Source: Gluconobacter cadivus
Lineage (GTDB): Bacteria > Pseudomonadota > Alphaproteobacteria > Acetobacterales > Acetobacteraceae
Direction of reading: 5' to 3'
Assembly (NCBI RefSeq): GCF_015244745.1
Contig: NZ_JABCQI010000008.1
Coordinates: forward strand, 124,001-188,000
Length of the DNA: 64,000 nucleotides
Position 1 is the first letter of the stretch. Each line of letters opens with the position of its first letter. Shown in pieces: positions 35,263 to 44,583 of this stretch. The notes under the pieces are model-generated. The model saw only the letters and a list, made by a program, of their open reading frames with translations. It was not told where the DNA came from and made no database searches. Position numbers and translations under genes: made by a program.

Positions 35263-37493
35263 GATCTGATCTCCACAAAGTTTGACATGACGCGCTTAAC
35301 GCCACCGTTTTCAAAATTGATGTGCAACTGCTGTCCGTCAGCACCGATAACCGTGCCTTCACCGAACTTGTGATGAAAAACCGTCGCCCCGATCGCAACA
35401 GTCGGCTCCGACTTCACGTCATGAAGTTTCGGGCGCGGGGCACGGAACCCTGAAGGGCGCGTGCTGGTGAGTGGCCCCGACGCGAACATGGACGGTGCCG
35501 CCGCAGCCTGACGCCGGGTCTCAAAGGCCTGCCCATTCATCTGAACATGTTCGGACGGGATTTCCTCAATAAAGCGGCTCGGCATTGAAGACTGCCAGTT
35601 CGCATAAATGCGTCGGCTGGCCGCATGCAGCACGATCGCCCGACGACGCGCCCGCGTCAGCCCGACATAAGCCAGTCGCCGCTCTTCCTCCAGCGCCCGG
35701 TTTCCACCTTCGTCCAGCGACCGCTGGGACGGGAACACGCCTTCCTCCCAGCCCGGCAGGAACACCGTGTCAAACTCCAGCCCCTTGGCGCCGTGCAACG
35801 TCATGAGACTGACCTTGTCGTCGGACGTCTCACTCTCCGTGTCCATGACAAGCGCGACGTGCTCCAGAAAGCCCTGAAGCGTTCCGAATTCGCCAATCGC
35901 GCGTAGAAGCTCGCGGATATTGTCCAAACGACCCGGAGCCTCAACGGAGCGGTCGTCCCGCCACATCTGAAGATAGCCGCTGTCTTCAAGAAGCTGTTCA
36001 GCCGCAACGACGTGACCTTCGGTCTCCAGCGTGGCCTTGGCTCGCTGGAACGCGCCCATCAGCCCGTCTAACGCCTCTTTCGACTTGCCTTTGAGCAGCC
36101 CTTCCTGAAGCTGCCAGCTCACCGCTGCCGTCAGCGGGCCGGGGAGCGCCCGTGCCTGACCATGCAGCTTCTGCACGGCCACTGCACCAACGCCACGCTT
36201 GGGAACATTGATAATCCGCTCGAACGCCAGATCATCCGCAGGCTGCGACAGAACGCGCAGATAGGCCAGACAGTCCCGGATCTCCGCGCGTTCGTAAAAT
36301 CGCAGCCCGCCCACAACGCGATACGGAATCCCGATCAGCATCAACCGCTCTTCAAACGGCCGCGTCTGGAACCCGGCCCGCATCAGGATGGCGATTTCCG
36401 AAAGCGGGTGCCCGTCAGCGCGCAGACGCTCAATCGCCCCACTTACGATTCGCGCTTCCTCATCAGAATCACGAACGCCGATGATCTGAACCTTCTCGCC
36501 GTCCGCATCCTCACGGCCCGGCCGCAGCGTCTTGCCCAGCCGTCCCTCATTATGGGCGATCAGACCAGCCGCGGCCGCGAGGATCTGCGCCGTAGAGCGG
36601 TAATTGCGCTCCAGACGCACCACTTCCGCGCCGGGAAAGTCCTTCTCGAATCGCAGAATATTCTCAACTTCCGCCCCACGCCAGGAATAGATGGACTGAT
36701 CGTCATCCCCCACGCAGGCAATGTTGGATGGTCCATGCTCGCGCTTGGCCAGCAGACGCAGCCACAGATACTGAACGGTATTGGTGTCCTGATATTCATC
36801 CACGAGGATGTAGCGAAAACTTCGATGATACTGCGCCAGAACATTCGGCTGGTTCCGCAGAATCTCCGTCATATGCAGCATCAGATCGCCGAAATCGCAC
36901 GTATTCAGTGCAATCAGACGCTCCTGATACGCCCGGTAGATCGCCAGCGCATGACCATTCGCAAAATCTGAATCCTCAGCCGGTGTCACCCGGTCAGGCG
37001 TCAGTCCGCGATCTTTCCAGCGCTGGATGATGCCCATGAGCTGGTTCGGCGGCCAGCGTTTGGTATCGATCTTCCACGGCTCCATGATCTGCTTGAGCAG
37101 GCGGATCTGATCGTCTGTATCGAGAATATTGAAGCTGCTGGTCAGACCGACATATTCCGCATGACGCCGCAGCATCCGCGCGCAGATCGCATGAAACGTC
37201 CCCAGCCACAGCCCTTCCGCAGGCTCACCCAGAATCGCGCTAACACGCTCGCGCATTTCGCGTGCGGCTTTGTTCGTGAAGGTCACGGCCAGAATCTGGC
37301 TCGGATAGGCGCGTCCAGTCAGAAGAATATGAGCGAACCGCGTCGTCAGGACGCGCGTCTTGCCCGTTCCCGCACCCGCCAGAATGAGGAGCGGGCCTTC
37401 GGTCGTCTCGATGGCGCGTCTCTGCTCCGGGTTGAGGCGGGAGAGATACTCGGGCGCGGAGGCAGGCGTGGGGGAAGAGAGGTCTTGCGGCAC
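35259..37493 (-). CDS. uvrD: ATP-dependent DNA helicase UvrD/PcrA
   Basis: About 744 residues of a superfamily 1A helicase for mismatch and excision repair. Motifs in order: LNPEQRRAIETTEGPLLILA, Walker A AGTGKTRVLTTR, VTFTNKAAREM, VDEYQDTN, GDDDQSIYSWRGA, LERNYRST, TLHGAKGLEFDTVFLPG and YVGLTRARR. I place the start at the GTG at 37,493, just after GGGAGG; the frame is open upstream into radC, but that extension is not like UvrD. The start is therefore uncertain. First gene of the uvrD-prmA-GNAT-peptidase unit, divergent from radC. Confidence 0.93.
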   Translation of the reverse strand: MPQDLSSPTPASAPEYLSRLNPEQRRAIETTEGPLLILAGAGTGKTRVLTTRFAHILLTGRAYPSQILAVTFTNKAAREMRERVSAILGEPAEGLWLGTFHAICARMLRRHAEYVGLTSSFNILDTDDQIRLLKQIMEPWKIDTKRWPPNQLMGIIQRWKDRGLTPDRVTPAEDSDFANGHALAIYRAYQERLIALNTCDFGDLMLHMTEILRNQPNVLAQYHRSFRYILVDEYQDTNTVQYLWLRLLAKREHGPSNIACVGDDDQSIYSWRGAEVENILRFEKDFPGAEVVRLERNYRSTAQILAAAAGLIAHNEGRLGKTLRPGREDADGEKVQIIGVRDSDEEARIVSGAIERLRADGHPLSEIAILMRAGFQTRPFEERLMLIGIPYRVVGGLRFYERAEIRDCLAYLRVLSQPADDLAFERIINVPKRGVGAVAVQKLHGQARALPGPLTAAVSWQLQEGLLKGKSKEALDGLMGAFQRAKATLETEGHVVAAEQLLEDSGYLQMWRDDRSVEAPGRLDNIRELLRAIGEFGTLQGFLEHVALVMDTESETSDDKVSLMTLHGAKGLEFDTVFLPGWEEGVFPSQRSLDEGGNRALEEERRLAYVGLTRARRRAIVLHAASRRIYANWQSSMPSRFIEEIPSEHVQMNGQAFETRRQAAAAPSMFASGPLTSTRPSGFRAPRPKLHDVKSEPTVAIGATVFHHKFGEGTVIGADGQQLHINFENGGVKRVMSNFVEIRS

Positions 37494-37520
37494 CCTCCCG
37501 ATATAGAGTGAGATAACGCC

Positions 37521-38210
37521 ATGGCCAACACCTATCCCCGCATCGACCTGACACGCGGCACCGGTCCACAGGGGCACCGGGCCAGAATGCGCGCACGCGT
37601 ACTGAACACTGGTGCGGGCACGCTGGCGGACTATGAAATTCTGGAAATGCTTCTTTTCGCCGGCGTACCGCGCAAGGACACGAAGCCGCTCGCCAAAGGA
37701 CTGATCGGACATTTCGGCAGTCTGGTCGAGGTCTTTCGTGCTCCAACGCAGGTCTTACGGGCAGCGGGCCTGAAAGACGACGCCATCCGTGTCCTGCGCC
37801 TCCCCGGCGTTGCGGCAGAACGGCTGGCGTCTTCGGAACAGCGCGAACGTCCGACACTGAGCAACTGGGAGCAGTTGGTAACATATCTCGATCAGGCGCT
37901 TGAAGGCGGCATCCCGGGACAGTTCCGGCTGCTATATCTCGACAATCGCAACCGTCTTCTAGCGGACGAAACAGCGCCCGACGCCGATACGCCAAGCGAA
38001 CGCAACCGCGCCATTGCCATCCGGGCGCTCGCATTGCACGCAACGGCCCTAATCGGGTTCTACGTCCGCCCGACAGAGCGTCCCGCAGATCTGTCACAGG
38101 CGGCCAGACAGCTGGATTTTGCAATGCGCCCCCTGTCCATCACGCTGCATGACGTGCTCGTCACAGGAAACGGACCACCATCCAGCCTGCGTCAGGAAGG
38201 ATTGCTGTAG
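37521..38210 (+). CDS. Degenerate RadC-like protein lacking the JAMM metal site
   Basis: A 229-residue protein of RadC shape: a helix-hairpin-helix-like N-terminus (LADYEILEMLLFAGVPRKDT) and a JAB-like C-terminal half (FRLLYLDNRNRLLADE). The metal-binding HxHPSGD...D segment seen in the next gene is replaced by GFYVRPTERPADLSQ, and the DHFIIG motif by HDVLVTG. It therefore cannot bind zinc in the usual way. The stop is one base before the ATG of the intact RadC, so the two are a coupled tandem pair, probably of duplication origin. Confidence 0.82.
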   Translation: MANTYPRIDLTRGTGPQGHRARMRARVLNTGAGTLADYEILEMLLFAGVPRKDTKPLAKGLIGHFGSLVEVFRAPTQVLRAAGLKDDAIRVLRLPGVAAERLASSEQRERPTLSNWEQLVTYLDQALEGGIPGQFRLLYLDNRNRLLADETAPDADTPSERNRAIAIRALALHATALIGFYVRPTERPADLSQAARQLDFAMRPLSITLHDVLVTGNGPPSSLRQEGLL

Positions 38211-38211
38211 G

Positions 38212-38958
38212 ATGGACAGTGAAACGAGCGGCTTCTCGGATGGCATGACGGGCCTGTCATCGGCCGATCTGAGACAGATCACAGCCCTGACCGAGCCTCC
38301 TTCAAAACTGGAACCGCCACGCGCCCTTCTGACGGGCCGGGGGCGCCATCTCGACGATGCGACCCTGCTGCATCTGATGACCGCCCTGTTCACAGGACGG
38401 GAGGAGGGCAGCGCCGAACTTTCACATACGCTTTTTGCCCGTTTTGGATCGCTAGCCGCCGTTCTTTCTGCCAGCAACCGTGAACTTGAAAGCATCACAA
38501 ATATGGGCACGCATATGGTGCCCATGATCCGCCTCCTTCAGGAAGCGGCGCTTCGCTACAACCGGGCGCGCCTTCCACCCGAAGACGTTCTCGATAGCGA
38601 ACAGAAACTGCTCGATTACCTCACGGCCCGTCTGGCCCGGGAAAATATCGAGCAGTTCCGGATCCTGTTTCTGAACGAGAAAAACAGCCTGATCGCTGAC
38701 GAAGCTCAGGCCAGAGGTACCGTAAACCACACGCCCGTCTATCCGCGCGAGGTTGCCAGACGCGCCGTAGAAGTCGGGGCGAGTGCTCTGGTTCTGGTCC
38801 ATAACCATCCAAGCGGCGACCCCACACCCTCAGAAGCCGATCTTCAGATGACGATGCAGGTTCAGGCCGCGCTGGATGTGGTCGGCGTCACGATCGCGGA
38901 CCATTTCATCATCGGCAACGGCCGCCACACCAGTTTCCGACGCAGCAACCTGCTCTGA
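38212..38958 (+). CDS. radC: RadC family protein with intact JAMM motif
   Basis: A 248-residue protein; I choose the ATG at 38,212 because it directly follows the stop of the first RadC-like gene; the longer frame reaches back inside it. An N-terminal hairpin-helix region is followed by a JAB domain with IEQFRILFLNEKNSLIADE, then VHNHPSGDPTPSEAD, where His197, His199 and Asp210 are the zinc ligands, and ADHFIIGNGRHTSF. RadC's cellular role is still debated (it is not clearly a repair enzyme). Confidence 0.92.
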   Translation: MDSETSGFSDGMTGLSSADLRQITALTEPPSKLEPPRALLTGRGRHLDDATLLHLMTALFTGREEGSAELSHTLFARFGSLAAVLSASNRELESITNMGTHMVPMIRLLQEAALRYNRARLPPEDVLDSEQKLLDYLTARLARENIEQFRILFLNEKNSLIADEAQARGTVNHTPVYPREVARRAVEVGASALVLVHNHPSGDPTPSEADLQMTMQVQAALDVVGVTIADHFIIGNGRHTSFRRSNLL

Positions 38959-38962
38959 ACCT

Positions 38963-40087
38963 TCACCCCCGAGGCGGCAGAAGCCCCTTGAGGGCCAGTT
39001 CTCCGGGAAGAGCGCCACGCGGAAAAATGGTGTTTACATGACCCATTTTCCGGCCTTCACGCGCCTCCGACTTTCCATAAAGATGGAGCGACGCTCCATC
39101 CGTCGCCAGAATGGCCGGAACCCGCGCCATGTCCTCCGGGCCGATCAGATTGTGCATAACCGCATCGGAATGGCGGCGCGCAGGCGGGAGCGGCAGCCCC
39201 GTAACTGCACGAACATGCATCTCAAACTGATCCACCAGACACGCATCCATGGTCCAGTGACCGGAATTGTGCGGGCGGGGGGCAATCTCGTTCACCATGA
39301 GGCTTCCATCCGCCGCATGGAACATTTCCACGCCCATAATCCCGACCAGCCCCAGCGCTTCCGCGATCTGTGCCGCCATATCCTGCGCCTGTCGGGCAAT
39401 ATCAGGCATAACGCGGGCAGGCGCGAGCGTCACATCCAGAATGCCGTTCCGATGGCGATTTTCCACCGCATCGAAACAGCGCACAGTCCCGTCCAGACCA
39501 CGCACAACCATCACACTCAGCTCACGCTCGAAGTCGATCATCTTCTCCGCAACAAGCGGGTAGGGCAGATCGTCCAAGGCGGTCAAAGCTTCGGCATCCG
39601 GCACGCGGAACTGACCCTTGCCATCGTAACCAAAGCGCGTCGTCTTGAGAATCAGCGGGAAACCCAGCGTTTCCAGCTCATGCAGATCCTCGGGACCATT
39701 AACTGCACGCCAAGGCGCAAGGCTGACACCGATTTCGGAAAGACGCGTCTTCTCCGCAATCCGCTCCTGACTGATCCGAAGAATGTCGCCTCCCGGACGC
39801 ACCGGACGACGTTTTTCCAGAAATGCCAGACCTTCGGCGCTGATATTCTCGAATTCGAACGTCACCACATCGCAACGGGAGGCAAAATCCTCAAGCACGG
39901 CAGGGTCGTCATACGCCCCCACAGTAACAGAAGACGCGACTTCCGTGGCAGGGCTTGGGAAATCCGGGCTCAGAACATGCACATGATAGCCGAGCTTCGA
40001 TGCAGCAACAGCAGACATGCGACCAAGCTGGCCACCGCCAATAATCCCGATCGTACTACCGGGCGCAAAAACGTCCTGTGTGTTCAT
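38963..40087 (-). CDS. purK: N5-carboxyaminoimidazole ribonucleotide synthase
   Basis: A 374-residue ATP-grasp enzyme that carboxylates aminoimidazole ribonucleotide in purine synthesis. Seen: [64 protein letters not shown] and [18 protein letters not shown]. The ATG at 40,087 overlaps the purE stop by 4 bases (ATGA); the longer frame to 40,345 lies inside purE and is not coding. Confidence 0.95.
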   Translation of the reverse strand: MNTQDVFAPGSTIGIIGGGQLGRMSAVAASKLGYHVHVLSPDFPSPATEVASSVTVGAYDDPAVLEDFASRCDVVTFEFENISAEGLAFLEKRRPVRPGGDILRISQERIAEKTRLSEIGVSLAPWRAVNGPEDLHELETLGFPLILKTTRFGYDGKGQFRVPDAEALTALDDLPYPLVAEKMIDFERELSVMVVRGLDGTVRCFDAVENRHRNGILDVTLAPARVMPDIARQAQDMAAQIAEALGLVGIMGVEMFHAADGSLMVNEIAPRPHNSGHWTMDACLVDQFEMHVRAVTGLPLPPARRHSDAVMHNLIGPEDMARVPAILATDGASLHLYGKSEAREGRKMGHVNTIFPRGALPGELALKGLLPPRG

Positions 40088-40608
40088 TCGACAGGAACGT
40101 CCGCCACCGCAGCCGTCTGCGTCGCCCGCCAGGCATCCAGACGCGCCATGACCTGCCCATCGGAAACCGAGAGGATCGACGCTGCCAGAAGGCCCGCATT
40201 GATGGCACCAGCCTTGCCAATCGCCAGCGTCCCCACCGGAACACCACCGGGCATCTGGACGATGGACAGCAGACTGTCCTGGCCATTCAGCGCCCGGCTC
40301 TGGACGGGAACGCCCAGCACAGGAACGCTCGTCCATGCCGCGCACATTCCCGGAAGATGTGCGGCCCCGCCAGCGCCCGCAATAATGACATGCAACCCAC
40401 GCCGACGCGCCGTCTTGGCGTATTCCACCAGACGGTCAGGGGTGCGGTGTGCAGACACAATCCGTCGCTCATGGGCAATGCCCAGATCGTCAAGAATGTT
40501 GCAGGCATGGCGCATGGTGTCCCAGTCGGACTGGCTTCCCATGATAACGCCAACGCGGATCGGCATGTCACCCTGAAGGGTTTCGTCGGCGGAGAGGATC
40601 TGGCTCAT
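40084..40608 (-). CDS. purE: N5-carboxyaminoimidazole ribonucleotide mutase
   Basis: A 174-residue enzyme that moves the carboxyl group made by PurK to carbon 4. Class I motifs are seen: [44 protein letters not shown] and [20 protein letters not shown]. It starts directly after the stop of a DUF465 gene and overlaps purK. Confidence 0.96.
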   Translation of the reverse strand: MSQILSADETLQGDMPIRVGVIMGSQSDWDTMRHACNILDDLGIAHERRIVSAHRTPDRLVEYAKTARRRGLHVIIAGAGGAAHLPGMCAAWTSVPVLGVPVQSRALNGQDSLLSIVQMPGGVPVGTLAIGKAGAINAGLLAASILSVSDGQVMARLDAWRATQTAAVADVPVE

Positions 40609-40809
40609 TCAGGCAATATTATCCGGGATGAGACGGGTCTCGATCCACGAAATCTCATCTTTAAGCTGAAGCTTGCGCTTTTTAAGGCGCTGAAGCTGAA
40701 GCTGGTTGAGGGGATGATGGACGAGACGCTCGATGACAGTATCCAGATCGCGATGCTCGCTGCGCAGTTCGTGCAGACGTTTCAGCATGGCATTGTCGTC
40801 AGTCATCAT
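40609..40809 (-). CDS. DUF465 (YdcH-like) small coiled-coil protein
   Basis: A protein of about 66 residues, starting at ATG 40,809 or 40,806; the longer frame adds 30 unlikely residues. The sequence (LKRLHELRSEHRDLDTVIER, later LQLQRLKKRKLQLKDEISWI) is the DUF465 helix pair. The function of the family is not established. It lies immediately before purE, as is common in alphaproteobacteria. Confidence 0.88.
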   Translation of the reverse strand: MMTDDNAMLKRLHELRSEHRDLDTVIERLVHHPLNQLQLQRLKKRKLQLKDEISWIETRLIPDNIA

Positions 40810-40928
40810 GGCATCCGGTCCCGGAGAACAGTCAGGCATTGTGGAGAGACTGATTCTTTCCACTCTCTCCAATGCAGTATCATGCCTGAAGGGCACCGGA
40901 CCAGTACCCGTCAGGCATTCATCCCGGA

Positions 40929-41513
40929 TCAGGCGTGACTGTCGCTGTCCGGCACATAGGCTTCCACGACCGGCAGGGCATGACCTTCGCGCGCCAGACG
41001 GTCATTCGCAGCCGTGACGGCAGCATGAAGATCGGTCTGGGTGCACAGACCAAGGATCACCGGGTCGCGCGGCTTAATGTTGGCACTGTTCCAGTGCTGG
41101 CGATCACGGACTTTGATGATGGTATCCTTGGTCGTGCCAAGCAGCTTGACGATCTGGGCCTCGGAAAGCTGCGGGAACTGGCGCAGAACGAACGCAATGG
41201 CATCCGGACGGTCATTGCGCTTGGCAACCGGCGTATAGCGCGCACCCTTGGCGCGACGCTTCACAGGGCTGGCCGTCGGCATGATCTTCAGGCGTGCGTT
41301 GGTATCTTTTTCGCAGCGCTTGATTTCGGCTTCGGCAAGCTGGTGGTTCTTGACCGGATCGTAGCCGTTGATTCCGGCCGCAACTTCGCCGTCTGCAATC
41401 GCCTGAACTTCAAGCGGGTGCATGCCACAAAATTCTGCGATCTGAGTGAAGGTTAGGCCGGTTTTCTCGATCAGCCAGACGGCCGTCGCCTTGGGCATCA
41501 AAGGCAGGGTCAT
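40929..41513 (-). CDS. trcR: Cell-cycle transcriptional regulator TrcR-type (DUF1013)
   Basis: A 194-residue protein of the DUF1013 family, found almost only in alphaproteobacteria; the Caulobacter member TrcR is a cell-cycle regulator. Seen: LMPKATAVWLIEKTGLTFTQ, FCGMHPLEVQAIADGEVA, a second HTH-like segment (SEAQIVKLLGTTKDTIIKVR) and HWNSANIKPRDPV. I choose the ATG at 41,513 because the family starts MTLPLMPKAT. Confidence 0.88.
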   Translation of the reverse strand: MTLPLMPKATAVWLIEKTGLTFTQIAEFCGMHPLEVQAIADGEVAAGINGYDPVKNHQLAEAEIKRCEKDTNARLKIMPTASPVKRRAKGARYTPVAKRNDRPDAIAFVLRQFPQLSEAQIVKLLGTTKDTIIKVRDRQHWNSANIKPRDPVILGLCTQTDLHAAVTAANDRLAREGHALPVVEAYVPDSDSHA

Positions 41514-41686
41514 GTCGATGCGTTCCTTGCTGGGACACGGAGGGAGCCAGCTTCCGCAGGCACCGATCAGGCGTATCCGGCGAGGAAACAATCCCGCCCG
41601 GGATATGATCGCGGCACCTGCTGGATGCTCTGCGATAATGCAAACGGGTATGGGCCACCAAAGCCGCGATGGTCAAGCACCAAAAC

Positions 41687-41717
41687 GGAAAGGCGAGCTT
41701 TTAAGGCACGCCTTTCC
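41687..41717 (-). terminator. Hairpin downstream of hsp20
   Basis: GGAAAGGCG and CGCCTTTCC arms around a 13-base loop; on the minus strand GTTTTGG follows. It sits 7 bases after the hsp20 stop and would end its transcript. Confidence 0.65.
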
Positions 41718-41723
41718 TGTAGC

Positions 41724-42182
41724 TTATGCCGTATAAACAGTTCCAGACGGAGCAGTCTGCCCCGTTCCGTTCCGAACCGGAATACGGCGCGGCCTGGCAG
41801 CCTCCGGCACAACCTGCCGGACCATGATGGATAGCAGGCCATTCACCAGATCCGCCTGATCGATTTCCGTGTGATCGGCGAGCACAAAACGGCGCTCAAA
41901 GGCCCGGGTGGCGATACCGCGATGCAACCACTCCCGGTCACGACTATTCTCCGGAACGCTCCCGCGCACGACAAGCGTGTTGTCTTCCTGAACAACATCC
42001 ACGTCTTCAGGCCGAAAGCCCGCAAGAGCCATCGTCAGAACGTAATTCGTCTCGCCGGTTTTTTCGATATTATAGGGGGGATAGCTTGGAAGGGCCTGAG
42101 CATTGGCAACATTGCCAGCCATTGTGGCCAGACGGTCGAAACCGATCGCGCTGCGAAACAGCGGTGTAAAGTCGTAAGTCAC
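41724..42182 (-). CDS. Hsp20 / small heat-shock protein (IbpA-like)
   Basis: A 152-residue alpha-crystallin-domain chaperone that holds unfolding proteins. Seen: NIEKTGETNYVLTMALAGF, the HRGIATRAFERRFVLADH strand pair and NGLLSIMVRQVVPE, with a flexible C-terminus containing RRIPV as the I-x-I/V-like anchor. The start is a GTG with GGAGG at 6 bases. A TTTGACC/CCATAT pair about 45-70 bp upstream could be a heat-shock sigma promoter, but this is weak. Confidence 0.92.
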   Translation of the reverse strand: MTYDFTPLFRSAIGFDRLATMAGNVANAQALPSYPPYNIEKTGETNYVLTMALAGFRPEDVDVVQEDNTLVVRGSVPENSRDREWLHRGIATRAFERRFVLADHTEIDQADLVNGLLSIMVRQVVPEAARPRRIPVRNGTGQTAPSGTVYTA

Positions 42183-42338
42183 TGAAACCTCCTTCTGGCA
42201 GGAATCATCTGGCGCATTTCCCGATATGGCAAAATGCTGTGGTCAAACCAGCCACGACCCGAACGGCATCGCGGCTGATCCTCCAGATAGGTTCCGACCT
42301 GTCCGCCTTCAAGAGGAGGCGGGAGGAGGGGCGCCGAA

Positions 42339-42566
42339 TTACTTCGTGCGCGTACCGATGCCTGCAAAGCGCTTGTTGAACTTTGCAACCTGGCCTCCGG
42401 TATCCATCATACGCTGGACACCCGTCCAAGCCGGATGGGACTTCGGATCAACGTCGAGACGCAGCGTCGCGCCCGGCTCACCGTAGCAGGAATGCGTCTT
42501 GTATTCGGTCCCGTCGGTCATGATGACGGTGATTTCGTGGTAGTCAGGATGGATGCCGGATTTCAT
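42339..42566 (-). CDS. rpmE: 50S ribosomal protein L31
   Basis: A 75-residue ribosomal protein. It opens [19 protein letters not shown] and contains [20 protein letters not shown] and [10 protein letters not shown], typical of the alphaproteobacterial form. The zinc-binding CxxC pair of the other form is absent (one Cys, in THSCYG). Divergent from mscL, with a hairpin (CCGCCT/AGGCGG, 42,303-42,322) after the stop. Confidence 0.95.
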   Translation of the reverse strand: MKSGIHPDYHEITVIMTDGTEYKTHSCYGEPGATLRLDVDPKSHPAWTGVQRMMDTGGQVAKFNKRFAGIGTRTK

Positions 42567-42755
42567 GAATATCTACTCCATAAAGAAAGCTCCGATGCCG
42601 ACCGGAGCGAATCATCAGGCGCGTATAACGGAAACCGCTTCCAGATGAAAGTAGCCTTTACTGGATCATGTGAGTCCGTTTATCCCTTGCAATGAAAGCG
42701 GGCTCGAATGTCAGGCCTGCAACCGTGGCTTCACGGATCTCAAGAAAGGTTTGAT

Positions 42756-43214
42756 ATGAGCGAGACGAAACACACCCTGCACACTCCGGGCTGGGTCAGC
42801 GATTTCCAGAAATTCATCATGCGCGGCAACGTGCTCGATCTGGCCGTCGGTGTCGTGATCGGTGCCTCGTTCAGCGCGATTGTCGGCAGTGCAGTCAAAG
42901 ATGTCCTGACGCCATTCATCGGCCTTCTCACCGGCGGTGTTGATTTCTCAAACCTGTTCATCACCCTCAAAGGACCGGTGAAAGACACGCTCGCCGAAGC
43001 CCAGAAGGCAGGCGCAGTGACCGTGAATATCGGCCTGTTCCTCAATGCCGTGATCCAGTTCCTGATCGTGGCCTTCTTCATTTTCTGGCTGACCCGCATC
43101 CTCAGCAAACTCAGCCGCAAACACGACGAAGCTCCTGCCGCTCCGCCGGCTCCGAGCAAGGAAGAGGTTCTCCTCACGGAAATCCGCGACCTGCTGGCGC
43201 AGAAAAACTCCTGA
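42756..43214 (+). CDS. mscL: Large-conductance mechanosensitive channel
   Basis: A 152-residue channel that opens at high membrane tension and protects against osmotic downshock. Seen: FQKFIMRGNVLDLAVGVVIG in the first transmembrane helix, the periplasmic loop and a second membrane helix (VIQFLIVAFFIFWLTRIL). A Pro/Ala linker leads to the C-terminal helix (KEEVLLTEIRDLLAQ). The ATG at 42,756 fits family length; the frame opens earlier at 42,708. Its stop overlaps the next gene's ATG. Confidence 0.96.
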   Translation: MSETKHTLHTPGWVSDFQKFIMRGNVLDLAVGVVIGASFSAIVGSAVKDVLTPFIGLLTGGVDFSNLFITLKGPVKDTLAEAQKAGAVTVNIGLFLNAVIQFLIVAFFIFWLTRILSKLSRKHDEAPAAPPAPSKEEVLLTEIRDLLAQKNS

Positions 43215-43606
43215 TGACACCCCAGAAAGCCTCACGTTCCGCAGTCTGGCGCTCTGCGACAGCCCTGCTTGTAGCGGGGGGCTTTCTGGCCGGATGCGTG
43301 GCACGCCCTGAAATGACGGGACTGCCGCCATCCCCCAATTCCCGGCTTTATGCGTATCTAATCGCGCATGGCATGGCACGGGGAGCTGTCATGACAAGAC
43401 AGATCGGACCCGATGGACTGACCCGACTGGTCACTCTGGACAAAGCAGCACAGCAGGCAACCCTGAACGCACTGAAGCTGCAAAGCTCATCCGCAAACAG
43501 GCAAGCCGATCAGGCGCTCTCCAACCTTCTCGCTGATCTGCCGCAAAAGCCGCCTCCCATGACGAGCCATCCATCAGAGCAGACACAAAAAAACCGGCTC
43601 CCCTAA
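43214..43606 (+). CDS. Small lipoprotein downstream of mscL
   Basis: A 130-residue protein with signal peptide SAVWRSATALLVAGGFLAGC (lipobox LAGC). The mature part has helical segments (RLVTLDKAAQQATLNALKLQ) and a Pro/Gln-rich end. It overlaps the mscL stop by one base, so it is co-expressed with the channel. No family recognised. The terminator hairpin overlaps its stop codon. Confidence 0.75.
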   Translation: MTPQKASRSAVWRSATALLVAGGFLAGCVARPEMTGLPPSPNSRLYAYLIAHGMARGAVMTRQIGPDGLTRLVTLDKAAQQATLNALKLQSSSANRQADQALSNLLADLPQKPPPMTSHPSEQTQKNRLP

Positions 43607-43624
43607 GGAATGCCGGTTTTTTTG
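43587..43624. terminator. Bidirectional terminator between mscL unit and secF
   Basis: AAAACCGGC and GCCGGTTTT arms with A-run on the left and T-run on the right, so it serves both the rightward mscL-lipoprotein unit and the leftward secDF unit. Confidence 0.88.
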
Positions 43625-43639
43625 TGAGAACTGACCGTA

Positions 43640-44578
43640 TCAGCCTGCGTCCGTCTCTTTGCGCAACCGCTTCTCGCCCATCAGAAGCAGAAGCGGCGCT
43701 GCGATGAAGATGGACGAGGACGTTCCTACGACGATCCCGAACAGCATGACCGTCGCAAACCCGGTCAGGGTGCTTCCCCCAAACAGTGCCAGGGGCAGGG
43801 CTGCCAGAAAGACCGTCATGGACGTACCAAGTGTCCGGTTCAGGGTTTCGTTGATGGACAGGTCCAGCAACTCCCGCAGCGGCATCGTCCGATACTTGCG
43901 CAGGTTTTCCCGAATACGATCGTAAACGACAACCTTGTCGTTTGTGGAATAGCCCAGGATCGTCAGAAGAGCCGCAACCATCACCAGATCGAATTCAAAA
44001 CGCGTGATGGCCAGAAAACCGATCGTTTTGGTCAGATCCAGAATAAGCGTCACCACAGCACTGATGGCGAACTCACGCTCGAAACGAACCCAGATATAAA
44101 CCAGAATCATCGCAAGGCTGAAGCCAAGCGCCAGCAGGCCGTCACGGAACAGTTCGGAGGATACCGAAGCCCCCACGGCGTCAGCACGCAGAACCTGCGT
44201 GCCCGGTTCAGCAGCCGATATGGCGTTCTTGACACCATCGACCAGTTTCTGGGTCTGCGCCTCGCGATCCGCACCTTCGGGAGCGTTGATCGAAATCCGA
44301 ACATCGCGCGGCGACCCGAACGCCTGAACTGCGTCCGGATGAATACCGGCATGATCCAGAGCCGCCCGCAACTTGCCGAAATCGGCAGGACCGGGGGTCT
44401 GGGCTTCCACAATGATACCACCGCGGAAATCCAGCCCAAGTTTCAGACCGGGTTGGAAGAACAGAATGACGGAAGCAATGGAAAGGACCGCCGAAACGAT
44501 CAGCCCCATGTGACGGCCGCGCATAAAATTGATGCGCTGATCGTCACGGACAAAACGGAAAAGAGGACGTGACAGCAT
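43640..44578 (-). CDS. secF: Protein translocase subunit SecF
   Basis: A 312-residue membrane protein that, with SecD, uses the proton-motive force to pull proteins through SecYEG. Seen: a first membrane helix followed by LGLDFRGGIIVEAQTPG, a periplasmic domain and the conserved C-terminal helices with GYSTNDKVVVYDRIRENLRK and RTLGTSMTVFLAALPLALFGG. I choose the ATG at 44,578, five bases after the secD stop. Confidence 0.95.
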   Translation of the reverse strand: MLSRPLFRFVRDDQRINFMRGRHMGLIVSAVLSIASVILFFQPGLKLGLDFRGGIIVEAQTPGPADFGKLRAALDHAGIHPDAVQAFGSPRDVRISINAPEGADREAQTQKLVDGVKNAISAAEPGTQVLRADAVGASVSSELFRDGLLALGFSLAMILVYIWVRFEREFAISAVVTLILDLTKTIGFLAITRFEFDLVMVAALLTILGYSTNDKVVVYDRIRENLRKYRTMPLRELLDLSINETLNRTLGTSMTVFLAALPLALFGGSTLTGFATVMLFGIVVGTSSSIFIAAPLLLLMGEKRLRKETDAG

Positions 44579-44583
44579 GACGA

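Noticed and set aside
38876-40576. 566-codon open frame on the plus strand
   Set aside because: It is antisense to purK and purE, has no ribosome site and an Arg/His-rich composition typical of shadow frames in GC-rich genes.
41514-41591. N-terminal extension of trcR
   Set aside because: The 26 extra residues are not family-like; DUF1013 proteins begin at the MTLPLMPKAT position.
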